In this document: positions 45,527 to 53,887 of the stretch, one piece after another
How the letters are laid out: each line of letters begins with the position of its first letter
How positions within the stretch are numbered: position 1 is the stretch's first letter
NCBI RefSeq assembly: GCF_903969135.1
Contig: NZ_LR824569.1
Coordinates: 2,625,001 to 2,689,000 of the forward strand
DNA from: Chryseobacterium sp. JV274
GTDB taxonomy: Bacteria; Bacteroidota; Bacteroidia; Flavobacteriales; Weeksellaceae
Reading direction: 5' to 3'
DNA: 64,000 bases
Translations under genes and position numbers: made by a program
Notes under the pieces: generated by a model
What the model saw: the letters and a program-made list of their open reading frames with translations, nothing else
What the model was told of the DNA's origin: nothing
The model's database searches: none

Positions 45527-45907
45527 ATGCAAACCATTCTTACAGATTTTTATACATTAACATCCTATGAGAAAGCAGAAGACGGAAAGTTTACTGCTCA
45601 CATCCATCTCAATAAAGACCACGATATTTTCAAAGGCCATTTCCCTGGAAATCCGGTGACTCCCGGTGTTTGTATGATGCAGATCATTAAAGAACTGACA
45701 GAGGAATTTACAGATTCAAAATTGTTTCTGAAAACAGCATCCAATGTAAAATTCATGGCAATTATCAATCCTTTTGAAACACCTGATCTGGTACTTCAAC
45801 TGGATATTAATGAAAGTGAAGAAGATGTGAAAGTAAAAAATATAACTTCTTTTGGCGAGACTATTGCATTAAAATTGTCTGTAAGCTATAAAAAATTATC
45901 GTCATGA
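45527..45907 (+). CDS. Hotdog-fold FabA/FabZ-like dehydratase
   Basis: A 126-aa protein with FKGHFPGNPVTPGVCMMQ (about 35-52), the FabZ active-site helix. The His (H38) is present, but the position of the catalytic Glu is Gln (Q52). It may form a heteromer with another hotdog protein of the cluster, in which the Glu is supplied by a partner. Its stop overlaps the next start (ATGA). Confidence 0.8.
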   Translation: MQTILTDFYTLTSYEKAEDGKFTAHIHLNKDHDIFKGHFPGNPVTPGVCMMQIIKELTEEFTDSKLFLKTASNVKFMAIINPFETPDLVLQLDINESEEDVKVKNITSFGETIALKLSVSYKKLSS

Positions 45908-46380
45908 ATCTTATCTTCTCATTCATAACAGCATTTGTCTTTTTCTTTCAGTCTGACCTTGAAACGCTGAGAAACAGCTATGCTAAAGCCAATGAATCTA
46001 GCAGTAATACACAAAACTTCATTGAAACCGCGGAAAAACAATCCGGTTCTGATGCGGTGACTGTAGGGTATAAAGCCGCGGCGAAGATTATGGAAGCAAA
46101 AGTTGTCAAAAGCAACAGAAAATCGCTGGTTAAAACAGGTGCTACAAGTCTTGAAGCGGTTATCAAAAGTAACCCCAGCAATGCGGAACTTCGTCTGATC
46201 AGAATGAGTGTTCAGGAAAACATCCCTAAAATTGTTGGATACCGTGGAAGCCTGAAGGATGATAAAGCATTTCTTCTGAATAATTACAGCAAACAAAATG
46301 CAGCATTAAAAAGCTACATCAAAAGGTTTGCAATGCAGTCTAAAACCATTACAGAGGCGGAAAGAGCCACTTTAAAATAA
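45904..46380 (+). CDS. Conserved unknown protein of the flexirubin cluster
   Basis: A 158-aa protein with a hydrophobic N-terminus (about 3-16; possible signal peptide). The rest is largely helical and polar, with the segment KIMEAKVVKSNRKSLVKTGATSL (in two pieces around residue 65) and PSNAELRLIRMSVQENIPKIVGY. No family recognised. Its start overlaps the hotdog stop by 4 bp and it is followed 4 bp later by the GT2-DUF2062 gene, so it is part of TU2. Confidence 0.7.
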   Translation: MNLIFSFITAFVFFFQSDLETLRNSYAKANESSSNTQNFIETAEKQSGSDAVTVGYKAAAKIMEAKVVKSNRKSLVKTGATSLEAVIKSNPSNAELRLIRMSVQENIPKIVGYRGSLKDDKAFLLNNYSKQNAALKSYIKRFAMQSKTITEAERATLK

Positions 46381-46384
46381 AAGA

Positions 46385-47557
46385 ATGTCCCTTGCTGAAG
46401 TACAAAATGCAATTTCTGAAAAGAAGATATGCGTTTTAATACCTACCTACAATAATGAAAAGACTCTGAACAGGGTTATTGACGGTGTTCTCAACTACAC
46501 CGGAAGTATTATTGTGGTCAATGACGGTTCCACCGATTCTACCCCTCAGATTCTTGCCCAATATCCTCAGATCATGATAATCTCTTTACCGGAGAACAAA
46601 GGAAAGGGGAATGCCCTTAAAACAGGTTTTAGAGCGGCAAAGAAATCAGGATATGGTTATGCTATCACCATTGATTCGGACGGGCAGCATTATCCGGATG
46701 ATATTCCTGTATTTGTAGAGGCCCTTCTTCAGGAAAAAGAGGAGGTTCTTCTGATTGGAAACAGAAATATGTCTCAGGATGGTATTCCCAAGAAAAGCAG
46801 CTTTGGAAACCGTTTTTCCAATTTCTGGTTTTGGTTTGAAACCGGAATTAAACTGGAAGATACACAATCCGGTTACAGGCTTTATCCTTTGCATAGAATT
46901 CCAAAGAAATATTTTACCCCTAAGTTTGAATTTGAAATTGAAATCATTGTAAGAACCGCATGGAGACATGTTCCGGTAAAGAATGTTCCAATCAAAGTTT
47001 TGTATGATCCGGCAGAACGTGTTTCACATTTCCGACCTTTCAAAGATTTTACGAGAATCAGTATTCTGAATACAATTCTGGTAACGATCACTTTATTTTA
47101 TATTATTCCTAGAAATTTTCTGAATAATTTCAAAAAAAAAAGCTTTAAAAAGTTCATTCAGGAAGATGTCTTAGAAAGTGACGGAAGCAACCGTACAAAG
47201 GCCTTTTCTATTGCATTGGGAGTCTTTATAGGACTTTCACCGTTCTGGGGGTTTCAGACACTTTTAGTCATCAGTTTATCTGTACTTTTTAAACTCAATA
47301 AAGTACTTGCATTTGTGGCCTCCAATGTGAGCCTTCCTCCGTTTATTCCTTTTATTATTGCGGCTTCTCTGTTTCTGGGTGCTCCATTTGTAAGTGGTGA
47401 CAGCGATATTTTAAACCAGGATTTAAACTTTGAACTGATTAAAAACAATCTGGTACAATATATCATCGGCAGTTTTATCTTAAGCACTACACTTTCTGCT
47501 ATTGCAGGGATAACTTCTTTTCTGTTTCTGAATAAAGTAAGCCCGGAAAATAATTAA
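46385..47557 (+). CDS. GT2 glycosyltransferase fused to DUF2062
   Basis: A 390-aa protein. Residues about 15-210 are a dolichyl-phosphate-mannose synthase-like GT2 domain with VLIPTYNNEKTL, VVNDGSTDSTP and ITIDSDGQHYPDD (the DxD). Residues about 255-390 are a DUF2062 membrane domain with ALGVFIGLSPFWGFQTLLV. Such fusions recur in flexirubin and aryl polyene clusters. The product could be a glycosylated pigment or lipid carrier, but this is unknown. It is the last gene of TU2. Confidence 0.88.
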   Translation: MSLAEVQNAISEKKICVLIPTYNNEKTLNRVIDGVLNYTGSIIVVNDGSTDSTPQILAQYPQIMIISLPENKGKGNALKTGFRAAKKSGYGYAITIDSDGQHYPDDIPVFVEALLQEKEEVLLIGNRNMSQDGIPKKSSFGNRFSNFWFWFETGIKLEDTQSGYRLYPLHRIPKKYFTPKFEFEIEIIVRTAWRHVPVKNVPIKVLYDPAERVSHFRPFKDFTRISILNTILVTITLFYIIPRNFLNNFKKKSFKKFIQEDVLESDGSNRTKAFSIALGVFIGLSPFWGFQTLLVISLSVLFKLNKVLAFVASNVSLPPFIPFIIAASLFLGAPFVSGDSDILNQDLNFELIKNNLVQYIIGSFILSTTLSAIAGITSFLFLNKVSPENN

Positions 47558-47559
47558 AA

Positions 47560-47584
47560 AAGCCCGGAACAAAGTTCCAGGCTT
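47560..47584. terminator. Bidirectional terminator between TU2 and TU3
   Basis: AAGCCCGGAAC and GTTCCAGGCTT form a stem with a 3-nt loop between the convergent gene ends at 47557 (+) and 47609 (-). There is a T-run equivalent on the minus side (AAAAAA on the plus strand at 47555-47561). Confidence 0.85.
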
Positions 47585-47608
47585 ATGAGAGCAATGATCT
47601 CATTGCAT

Positions 47609-48862
47609 TTATTTCAGAATAAACTGTGTAAGGTCTTTTAAAAACTGTTCATCCACCTTCCCCTTTGTTTCATAATCCCTTGGAGATGGTTTTCCGGAAC
47701 CTGCAATGAATAAATGACTTAATGTTGGATAAAATTTAAAAACGGCTGTTTTATCATTTTTCAATGTTTCTTTCCACAGGTTGAAATCTTTCTCTGTCAC
47801 CTGATAATCTCTTCCTCCTTGTGCAAAGAACATGGGAGCTTTGATTTTTTTTACCTCTTTAAGCTGATTATAGTCCTTTAAATATTTCCAATACGGAGCA
47901 GGCTGCCCCAAAGGAAGCTCTGTTGCTGGTGAATTTAAGTTAAATTGGGGTGAATTTAAAAATGCGACCTGTTTTTTCACTTCCTGAACAGCTTCAGCAG
48001 GTACTTTAGCTGGATCCATAGAGTGAAGATATTCGTACTGTTCTACTAATAAATCCTGTAGTGGTCTCGCATTTCCAGCCATAAAAACATACTTCGAAAC
48101 TTGTGCTTTTTCTGCAATCTTAGGCATCATATAAGCTCCCTGGCTGTGTCCCAGAATGATAATCTGATATCCTTTATACTCAGGATTATTTTTAAAATAA
48201 AGAGCTGCATTTACGGCATCATTGATGGTTTCCTCTTCTACGGTAGATTTTTCATTCAATGTCTCAGGGTAAGAATAGTTTCTTTTATCATATCGGTAGG
48301 AAGCAATTCCGTTGGCTAAAAGGTATTCTGCAATATCTTTAAAGGGTTTGTTTTCTCCAATTGTTTCGTCTCTGTCATTCGCTCCGGAACCATGAACAAA
48401 AATAACCAGTTTCTTTTTATCATTCGACGGAGGAACCAGCAGTGTTCCATTCAGTTCAATACCATCGCTTTTTATTTTCAGTGTAGTCTTCTCATCCGGT
48501 TTTTCAAATATTTTGTGAGGAACTAAAAAGAAACCCAGCATTTTATTATTCTCACCAAAAGTAAGCTGAACATCCAGTTTTGTTTTTTCAAATTCGGAAT
48601 AGTAATAATAGATATTTCCTTCATTATACACTTCCAGGATATTTTTTAATCCTCCTATCTGTCCCTGAAGCTGTTCTGTGATAGCCTTAAGCTGCTCCAC
48701 GGGAATCTGTCCTGCTACTGAAGGATCAAAGTAAGAATGTGCTTTTTCTATATTTTTATCTACCAGTAAGGTTTTGATAAAAGTATTTCCGATCTCTTTT
48801 CTGTCCTGAGAAAATGATAAGAGAGACCATACAGTAAGGAATAGGGTTAAAAGTTTTGTCAT
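47609..48862 (-). CDS. Secreted alpha/beta hydrolase with DUF3887-type N-terminal domain
   Basis: A 417-aa protein, ATG at 48862 (an in-frame TTG two codons earlier is not preferred). It has a signal peptide (to about residue 19, LSFSQ), a DUF3887-like helical domain (about 22-110), and an alpha/beta hydrolase domain with HGSGAND (oxyanion region, about 157) and nucleophile GHSQGAY (about 244). The C-terminal His lies in LSHLFIAGSG (about 383). Substrate is unknown. It ends TU3 and may be only transcriptionally linked to the pigment genes. Confidence 0.85.
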   Translation of the reverse strand: MTKLLTLFLTVWSLLSFSQDRKEIGNTFIKTLLVDKNIEKAHSYFDPSVAGQIPVEQLKAITEQLQGQIGGLKNILEVYNEGNIYYYYSEFEKTKLDVQLTFGENNKMLGFFLVPHKIFEKPDEKTTLKIKSDGIELNGTLLVPPSNDKKKLVIFVHGSGANDRDETIGENKPFKDIAEYLLANGIASYRYDKRNYSYPETLNEKSTVEEETINDAVNAALYFKNNPEYKGYQIIILGHSQGAYMMPKIAEKAQVSKYVFMAGNARPLQDLLVEQYEYLHSMDPAKVPAEAVQEVKKQVAFLNSPQFNLNSPATELPLGQPAPYWKYLKDYNQLKEVKKIKAPMFFAQGGRDYQVTEKDFNLWKETLKNDKTAVFKFYPTLSHLFIAGSGKPSPRDYETKGKVDEQFLKDLTQFILK

Positions 48863-48868
48863 ATTCAA

Positions 48869-49234
48869 TTATTTATAAACAATATCAGAAAATGCTAATG
48901 GCGTCATCATGATGGTGACAAATATCGCAATAATTACCAGAGCTAATTGCGTTATATGATATATTTTTTCTCTTTCGTTTTCGTCAATTTCAAAAGTAAA
49001 TTTTATCTTATCCGGCCTACTGATAACCAACCAGATAAAAAGCAGAATAACTAAATTCATAATTACAGGCATTATCAGAAATATTTTACTTCCGTAATTG
49101 TCTTTCATATTTCCATATCCATGAATGGTTATGATTTCAGGTATTGAGCTGTAAACCGTACACAAATAAACAGAATAGCCAATAATGATGACAAAGGGAA
49201 TGCAGAACAGCAGTTTTATATATTTAGGGATCAT
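48869..49234 (-). CDS. DUF1648-type membrane protein
   Basis: A 121-aa protein with three TM segments (about 8-27, 50-70, 93-113). The stretch SSIPEIITIHGYGNMKDNYGSK resembles the DUF1648 core (IPxHxxxxGxxD), split around residue 36. Its start overlaps the stop of the Ntn-hydrolase gene (ATGA), so it is translationally coupled to it. Function unknown. Confidence 0.72.
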   Translation of the reverse strand: MIPKYIKLLFCIPFVIIIGYSVYLCTVYSSIPEIITIHGYGNMKDNYGSKIFLIMPVIMNLVILLFIWLVISRPDKIKFTFEIDENEREKIYHITQLALVIIAIFVTIMMTPLAFSDIVYK

Positions 49235-50919
49235 TTCAGTTTCTTTAAAGTTTTCTTCAGGTATTTTTCTACATTTTTTCTGTCTGGAACAGTCGTAATC
49301 TCTTTCGTCAAAGCTTTTTCAAATTCAATTTTTGCCTTTAAGTATTCTTTTTTGTTAAAATAATATTTTCCTGATTGATAGTAGACCAGCCAAAAATCCG
49401 GATTCATAGATTGATAAGAAGGGATAACATCATCTGTTAACAGTGTATTTTTATCGTCGGCAGCCTCATTTATTTCTTTACCGTACATTTTAGACAATTC
49501 ATAGTTTTGGAATTCTTCAGAATCTGCGAAGGGATCATGTGGAATATTCAGACTTGATTTTGAAAAGTCATCAGGCTGCAATCCTTTTTCTGAAAAGATT
49601 TCGTTCAGATCATAACATACAAATTCTCCAAGCTGATAAGGATTTGAAGACACCCAGACCAGTTTTTTCTGAGGCGAAAATATAACGGCATGGTGAGCTA
49701 AAAGCTGATTGAGTGCTTTTTCATTACCATAGCCTATGTTTTCATCTTTTAAGCCGGATCTGTTTCTTAAAATGGAAGCCATCTTTTCCGGGGTCATCTT
49801 TTTTTCTTCCTGTAACAGCTCCTGAAGTCTTTCATAACGGTATTCAGAATGGCTTTCTTCAATATGTTTCTGATTTCTTTTATCATCTTTATAGGCGTCA
49901 GACTGGAAATGATTGGTGCAAAGAACCCTGCTGGTATTTTGTACTCTGTACACTCCGAAATTTTTAGGTGAAACTTCAATGATGACTGCATTTTTATCCG
50001 CAGCACTTCCCACAAGAATGGATTCTGAAACAAAAACTTTCCTTTTTTTAGCAATGGCAATCGCTTCCTCAATATTTTTAGCATATTGCAGAATTTCTCT
50101 TGTAACAAGGGAAATAGGCGTTTTTGCCGTTAAAGGAATTTTTGATTTTCCAGCGTTAATAGTTACTGTAATTCCTTCTTTATTCATCCCGGACACCACA
50201 CCAATCATTCCCGGCCAGCTTACTGACATGTATGGGATTCCTTCTTCCGGCTGAACAAATTCTACCAACTTATTTTTTGCAAAATCATCTCCTACATAAA
50301 AATCGAAATTTCTTCCGATCAGCAGATCACCATCTTCTGTATTTTCATTCCAAACCGCAAGAGAAGTACAGCCTACCATAGCGAGATCCTGCATTGCATG
50401 CCCAATATCATGAGCTCCATGCAGGTAAAGGTTTCTTAAATATTTCGGAGCGATAAAATCATATTGATCAGATGAATATTGTGACAAACCATACAATTCT
50501 GCCTGATAATCTTCTCTTACATTGAGATACATTTTTCTGGTGTACCATTTTAAAAAGCCTCTTAGCAGCCTCTGCTTAAATTTTGACGGTACAAATCCTT
50601 CAACTTTTGAAAAGAAGATTCCTTCCTGTTTCTGCATTAAACTTTGAGTCAATGCTCCATTATTATATCCCAGCTGCAAAGGATTTCCTTTGATATAAAG
50701 TTCCCAGAGCTGCTGCTTGTTTTTTGTAAGGTAATTCTGATTATAACTGAAAGTACTGTCATTGATACGGGCTACTTTCGGAACCTCCAGCGAATACTGT
50801 TTTACATCAGGAATATGACGGATAGATTTTGATATTCCGCAGGAAGTGAGGAAAAAACAAAAAGCAAGGTAAAGAAGAGTTCTTTTATAGGATGAATAAA
50901 TGGAATTCGTTTTTTTCAC
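49231..50919 (-). CDS. Lipoprotein of the C45/choloylglycine-hydrolase Ntn family with a C-terminal TPR
   Basis: A 562-aa protein starting at GTG (50919), 1 bp after the previous stop; no ATG precedes the signal. The signal ends in a lipobox (FFLTSC, about 27). Residues about 185-210 read GCTSLAVWNENTEDG and LLIGRNFDFYVG, the conserved block of C45 acyltransferases and bile-salt hydrolases, with C as candidate N-terminal nucleophile and Arg-Asn-Phe-Asp following. No processing was tested. About 500-560 is a TPR-like helix pair (YYQSGKYYFNKKEYLKAK). A possible acyl transfer or ester cleavage role on the pigment. Confidence 0.78.
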   Translation of the reverse strand: MKKTNSIYSSYKRTLLYLAFCFFLTSCGISKSIRHIPDVKQYSLEVPKVARINDSTFSYNQNYLTKNKQQLWELYIKGNPLQLGYNNGALTQSLMQKQEGIFFSKVEGFVPSKFKQRLLRGFLKWYTRKMYLNVREDYQAELYGLSQYSSDQYDFIAPKYLRNLYLHGAHDIGHAMQDLAMVGCTSLAVWNENTEDGDLLIGRNFDFYVGDDFAKNKLVEFVQPEEGIPYMSVSWPGMIGVVSGMNKEGITVTINAGKSKIPLTAKTPISLVTREILQYAKNIEEAIAIAKKRKVFVSESILVGSAADKNAVIIEVSPKNFGVYRVQNTSRVLCTNHFQSDAYKDDKRNQKHIEESHSEYRYERLQELLQEEKKMTPEKMASILRNRSGLKDENIGYGNEKALNQLLAHHAVIFSPQKKLVWVSSNPYQLGEFVCYDLNEIFSEKGLQPDDFSKSSLNIPHDPFADSEEFQNYELSKMYGKEINEAADDKNTLLTDDVIPSYQSMNPDFWLVYYQSGKYYFNKKEYLKAKIEFEKALTKEITTVPDRKNVEKYLKKTLKKLK

Positions 50920-50920
50920 T

Positions 50921-52447
50921 TTAGTTTTTATTAATCATTTGTGTCAACCGAATATCTATGGTCTCTTTTCCTAAGATTTCCGCACACGTATTAAAAGCAC
51001 CAATGGTAACACCTAAAATCCCGTGCATATTAACGGATTGTCCGGTAAGAAACAGATTGTCGATTTTGGTACGGGGAGAAACCATTGTTTTAAGAGGATT
51101 CTCCGAGCTTTTCATGTATCCGTACATATTTCCTTCAAAATTCCCGATATAGTCACGGTAAGACAAGGGAGAAGAAGTATATATTGTTTTGATGGCATGC
51201 CTTAGATTAGGAATTTTCTTTTCCAGAGCATCAAGCATTTTTTCTGTTTTTTCAAGTTTAAATCTTTCATACGCTTCTCCTCTTTCATGCTCATCCGCTA
51301 CGGTATTGAATGTATTTTCCCATTCTTTAACCTCATCAAAATCCATATAGGAAATTGCAGTCAGACTTTCTGCAAATTCAGGATGATGCTTCGAGGGCGT
51401 GGATGAAAGCATATAGGTTTCCGGCCATGATTCTTTCCGGTAACGGAATGCATTCCAGACCTGTTCTTCTGATGAATAATGATATCTGTTGTAATTGAAA
51501 TTCGGAAGACTGTGAGGTCTTAAAACCAGATAAATACTAAAGCATGATGAAACCGGCTTCCAGCTCAAAACCCTGTTCAGAAAGGATTTCTTAAGTCTTT
51601 CCTCTCCAATTAGTTTAATAGTGGAACGAATCTCTATATTTGAAATAAACTGTTTTGCTGAATATTCTTTTCCTTCTTTCGTTTTTACGGATACCAGTAC
51701 ATTATTTTCATTAAAAACAAAGTCCGAAACTTCTGAATGTTTGTGTATTTCCGCTCCATATTCCCGAAGTTTTCTGATCAGAAGTTTAGAGATCTGGCTG
51801 CCTCCTTTTACACATTTGTAGGCGCTTTGGATATAAGAATTTACCGTTAAAGCATGTACATAGAAAGGTATATCTTCAGAGTCTCCGGCATATAAAAAAT
51901 TGGAACCCAGTAAAACAGCCTGAAGCCTTTTGTTCTGGGTAACGGATTCAATAAATCTTTTGGTATTAAGATGCAGTATTTCCTCGTTGTAATTATCTTT
52001 TCCTACCACATGATATCTTGGAAACTGGCTGCAGACATACTGAATCTCTTCACAGTAGTTTTCAAGGTTTACTTTCTCTTCAGGAAAATACTTAGAAAGC
52101 TGCTCAACGAAATTCTGATAGCCCTGTGCATGTGGATATTCTATTTCATCTTCTCCAAAACTGATCCTGTCATAGCCATCTTCATCCATCAGCTGAAGCT
52201 CCAGATCATCCATAATTTCCAGATAGGAAAAGAAGAGGTTCAGATTCTGCCCTTTGGACAGCCCTCCGAGATAATGGACACCTGTATCAAAAATCAGTTT
52301 GTCCCGTGAAAAGGTCTGCAGATTTCCTCCGTATTGATTATTTTTCTCAAGAACACACACTTTCATACCTTCTTTCGCCAAAATAAGAGCCGAAACAAGA
52401 CCTCCCAATCCGCTGCCGATTACAAGTATGTCATATGCTTTCTTCAA
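50921..52447 (-). CDS. CrtI/phytoene-desaturase-like FAD oxidoreductase
   Basis: A 508-aa protein with the dinucleotide-binding motif VIGSGLGGLVSALILAKEG (about 8-26), a second NAD(P)/FAD block NNQYGGNLQTF (about 36-46), and a C-terminal LTGQSVNMHGILGVTIGAF typical of carotenoid desaturases/isomerases and retinol saturases. It starts with TTG (52447) because no ATG lies before the nucleotide-binding motif. It could oxidise, reduce or isomerise polyene double bonds. The gene directly precedes the Ntn-hydrolase gene. Confidence 0.85.
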   Translation of the reverse strand: MKKAYDILVIGSGLGGLVSALILAKEGMKVCVLEKNNQYGGNLQTFSRDKLIFDTGVHYLGGLSKGQNLNLFFSYLEIMDDLELQLMDEDGYDRISFGEDEIEYPHAQGYQNFVEQLSKYFPEEKVNLENYCEEIQYVCSQFPRYHVVGKDNYNEEILHLNTKRFIESVTQNKRLQAVLLGSNFLYAGDSEDIPFYVHALTVNSYIQSAYKCVKGGSQISKLLIRKLREYGAEIHKHSEVSDFVFNENNVLVSVKTKEGKEYSAKQFISNIEIRSTIKLIGEERLKKSFLNRVLSWKPVSSCFSIYLVLRPHSLPNFNYNRYHYSSEEQVWNAFRYRKESWPETYMLSSTPSKHHPEFAESLTAISYMDFDEVKEWENTFNTVADEHERGEAYERFKLEKTEKMLDALEKKIPNLRHAIKTIYTSSPLSYRDYIGNFEGNMYGYMKSSENPLKTMVSPRTKIDNLFLTGQSVNMHGILGVTIGAFNTCAEILGKETIDIRLTQMINKN

Positions 52448-52622
52448 AAGAGAACGTGCTTTTAATAATTAAGAAACAGGGAATTTAAGATATTTAAAGA
52501 TTACTTTGGTACAGTAAACAAAGAAATTTTATTTGGAAAATACTATTTAATGATCTTAATTCTCAGTAAATCTTAATGGTTTTTAGTTTTTCGTTTGTTT
52601 TTACAGGATAAAAATAGAAAAA

Positions 52623-53507
52623 TTAATCAACATCATCCCAAAAATCAAAATAATTAAACCATTGAAGAGGATATTTTTTCACCATGGTTTCAAGATTCTG
52701 AACATAAGACTGCAAAAGCCCTTGTGAATCTCGGTTTTTGATATTCTGGGCCACTCTTGCATACAGATGATAATGAAGATTATTTTCTTTCATTACATAG
52801 ACATAGATCACAGGAACTCCTAATCTTGAGGCGATCATAAAAGGACCCGCCGGAAACTTTGCGCTCTTTCCCAACAATTCTGCCTCCAGATATTTGGATC
52901 CTTCAAAATAACGGTCTCCGGTGAAGCAGATCAGCTCATTTTCGGATAAAGCTTTATTGATCTCAAAGATATGCGACATATCTTCTTTTACATAGATGAA
53001 CTTGATATTACTTTCTTTTACGGCAACGCTCTCCAGATATTCTTTAATCACGGTAACTTCCTGATCTGTGGTCACGAGATTGATCTGGCAGTCGAAGTCG
53101 ATATCTGCAAAAAAATGCTCTGCAATTTCAAAATTACCGATATGAGCACTGATCAGCACTCCTCCTTTTTTAGCAGCTAAAAGATCTCTGAGATTTTCAA
53201 TACCGTCAAACTCATAAGTGTATTTGCCTCTGAGCCCGGCAGAAATTGCCGTTTTATCAATCAGAACTTTTCCGAAGGTAAAATAACTTTTAAATATAAA
53301 GGCTTTGGATTTCCAGTATCCATAGTTCAGTCTTTTCTGAAAGTAATACCGTATATATTGATTACTCTTCTTCTGAAACAGTGAATAATAGGCTGCTACA
53401 AAGTAAAGCACCCCATATGAACTTCTGATTCCGATATTTCTAATACACCAGACGAATATTCTGTATCCGAGTACTGTTCCTTTAGATTTACCTTTCCACT
53501 TGTTCAT
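52623..53507 (-). CDS. LpxL/HtrB-like lysophospholipid acyltransferase
   Basis: A 294-aa membrane acyltransferase. The HX4E motif is HIGNFE (about 122-127), followed by the GDRYFEGSKYLEA and GPFMIASRLGVPVIYVY blocks. The N-terminal hydrophobic segment (about 24-40) anchors it in the membrane. In the flexirubin cluster it is a second type of acyltransferase. Whether it acts on lipid A-like acceptors or on pigment parts is unknown. It is separated from the ACP gene by the 53533-53596 palindrome. Confidence 0.87.
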   Translation of the reverse strand: MNKWKGKSKGTVLGYRIFVWCIRNIGIRSSYGVLYFVAAYYSLFQKKSNQYIRYYFQKRLNYGYWKSKAFIFKSYFTFGKVLIDKTAISAGLRGKYTYEFDGIENLRDLLAAKKGGVLISAHIGNFEIAEHFFADIDFDCQINLVTTDQEVTVIKEYLESVAVKESNIKFIYVKEDMSHIFEINKALSENELICFTGDRYFEGSKYLEAELLGKSAKFPAGPFMIASRLGVPVIYVYVMKENNLHYHLYARVAQNIKNRDSQGLLQSYVQNLETMVKKYPLQWFNYFDFWDDVD

Positions 53508-53532
53508 ATATAGAATTTAATATAACAGAGAA

Positions 53533-53596
53533 CCAATGTAATAATACCTTTTTTAAAAGTAACCGTTACCGGATCACCCTGATATTATTACATTGG
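53533..53596. repeat. Long inverted repeat (14-bp perfect arms) after the second ACP gene
   Basis: CCAATGTAATAATA (53533-53546) and TATTATTACATTGG (53583-53596) are perfect arms with a 36-bp spacer, which also contains TAACCGTTACCGG. It resembles the elements beside the first ACP gene. Confidence 0.7.
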
Positions 53597-53628
53597 CCCA
53601 TTTTATAGAATAAAGATTTACTCAATAA

Positions 53629-53883
53629 CTAAGCGTTTTTTTCAGCAATCTTATTTTCAATCGTTGTATAGAAATCATCAAATGTTACCATTTTTTTGAA
53701 ATCAGCTTCTCCTAATTTCACGCCGAAATTGGATTCGATCACGACTACCATGTCGATATAATCCAGGCTGTCTAAGCCCAGTGTATTTTTAAGGTTGGCA
53801 TCATTACTGATTTCGTCTCCGTCTACCTCGAATTCGTTTACCAGAAAATCATTAACGATGGCAACAATTTTTTCCCTTTCCAT
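53629..53883 (-). CDS. Acyl carrier protein
   Basis: An 84-aa ACP starting at the ATG at 53883; an in-frame TTG at 53895 would add four residues and overlap the ketosynthase. The phosphopantetheine Ser is in GLDSLDYIDMV. It is the second ACP of the cluster and immediately follows the FabF-type KS gene (gap 4 bp). Two ACPs allow separate carriers for the polyene and alkyl chains, which is an inference. Confidence 0.92.
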   Translation of the reverse strand: MEREKIVAIVNDFLVNEFEVDGDEISNDANLKNTLGLDSLDYIDMVVVIESNFGVKLGEADFKKMVTFDDFYTTIENKIAEKNA

Positions 53884-53887
53884 GTTT

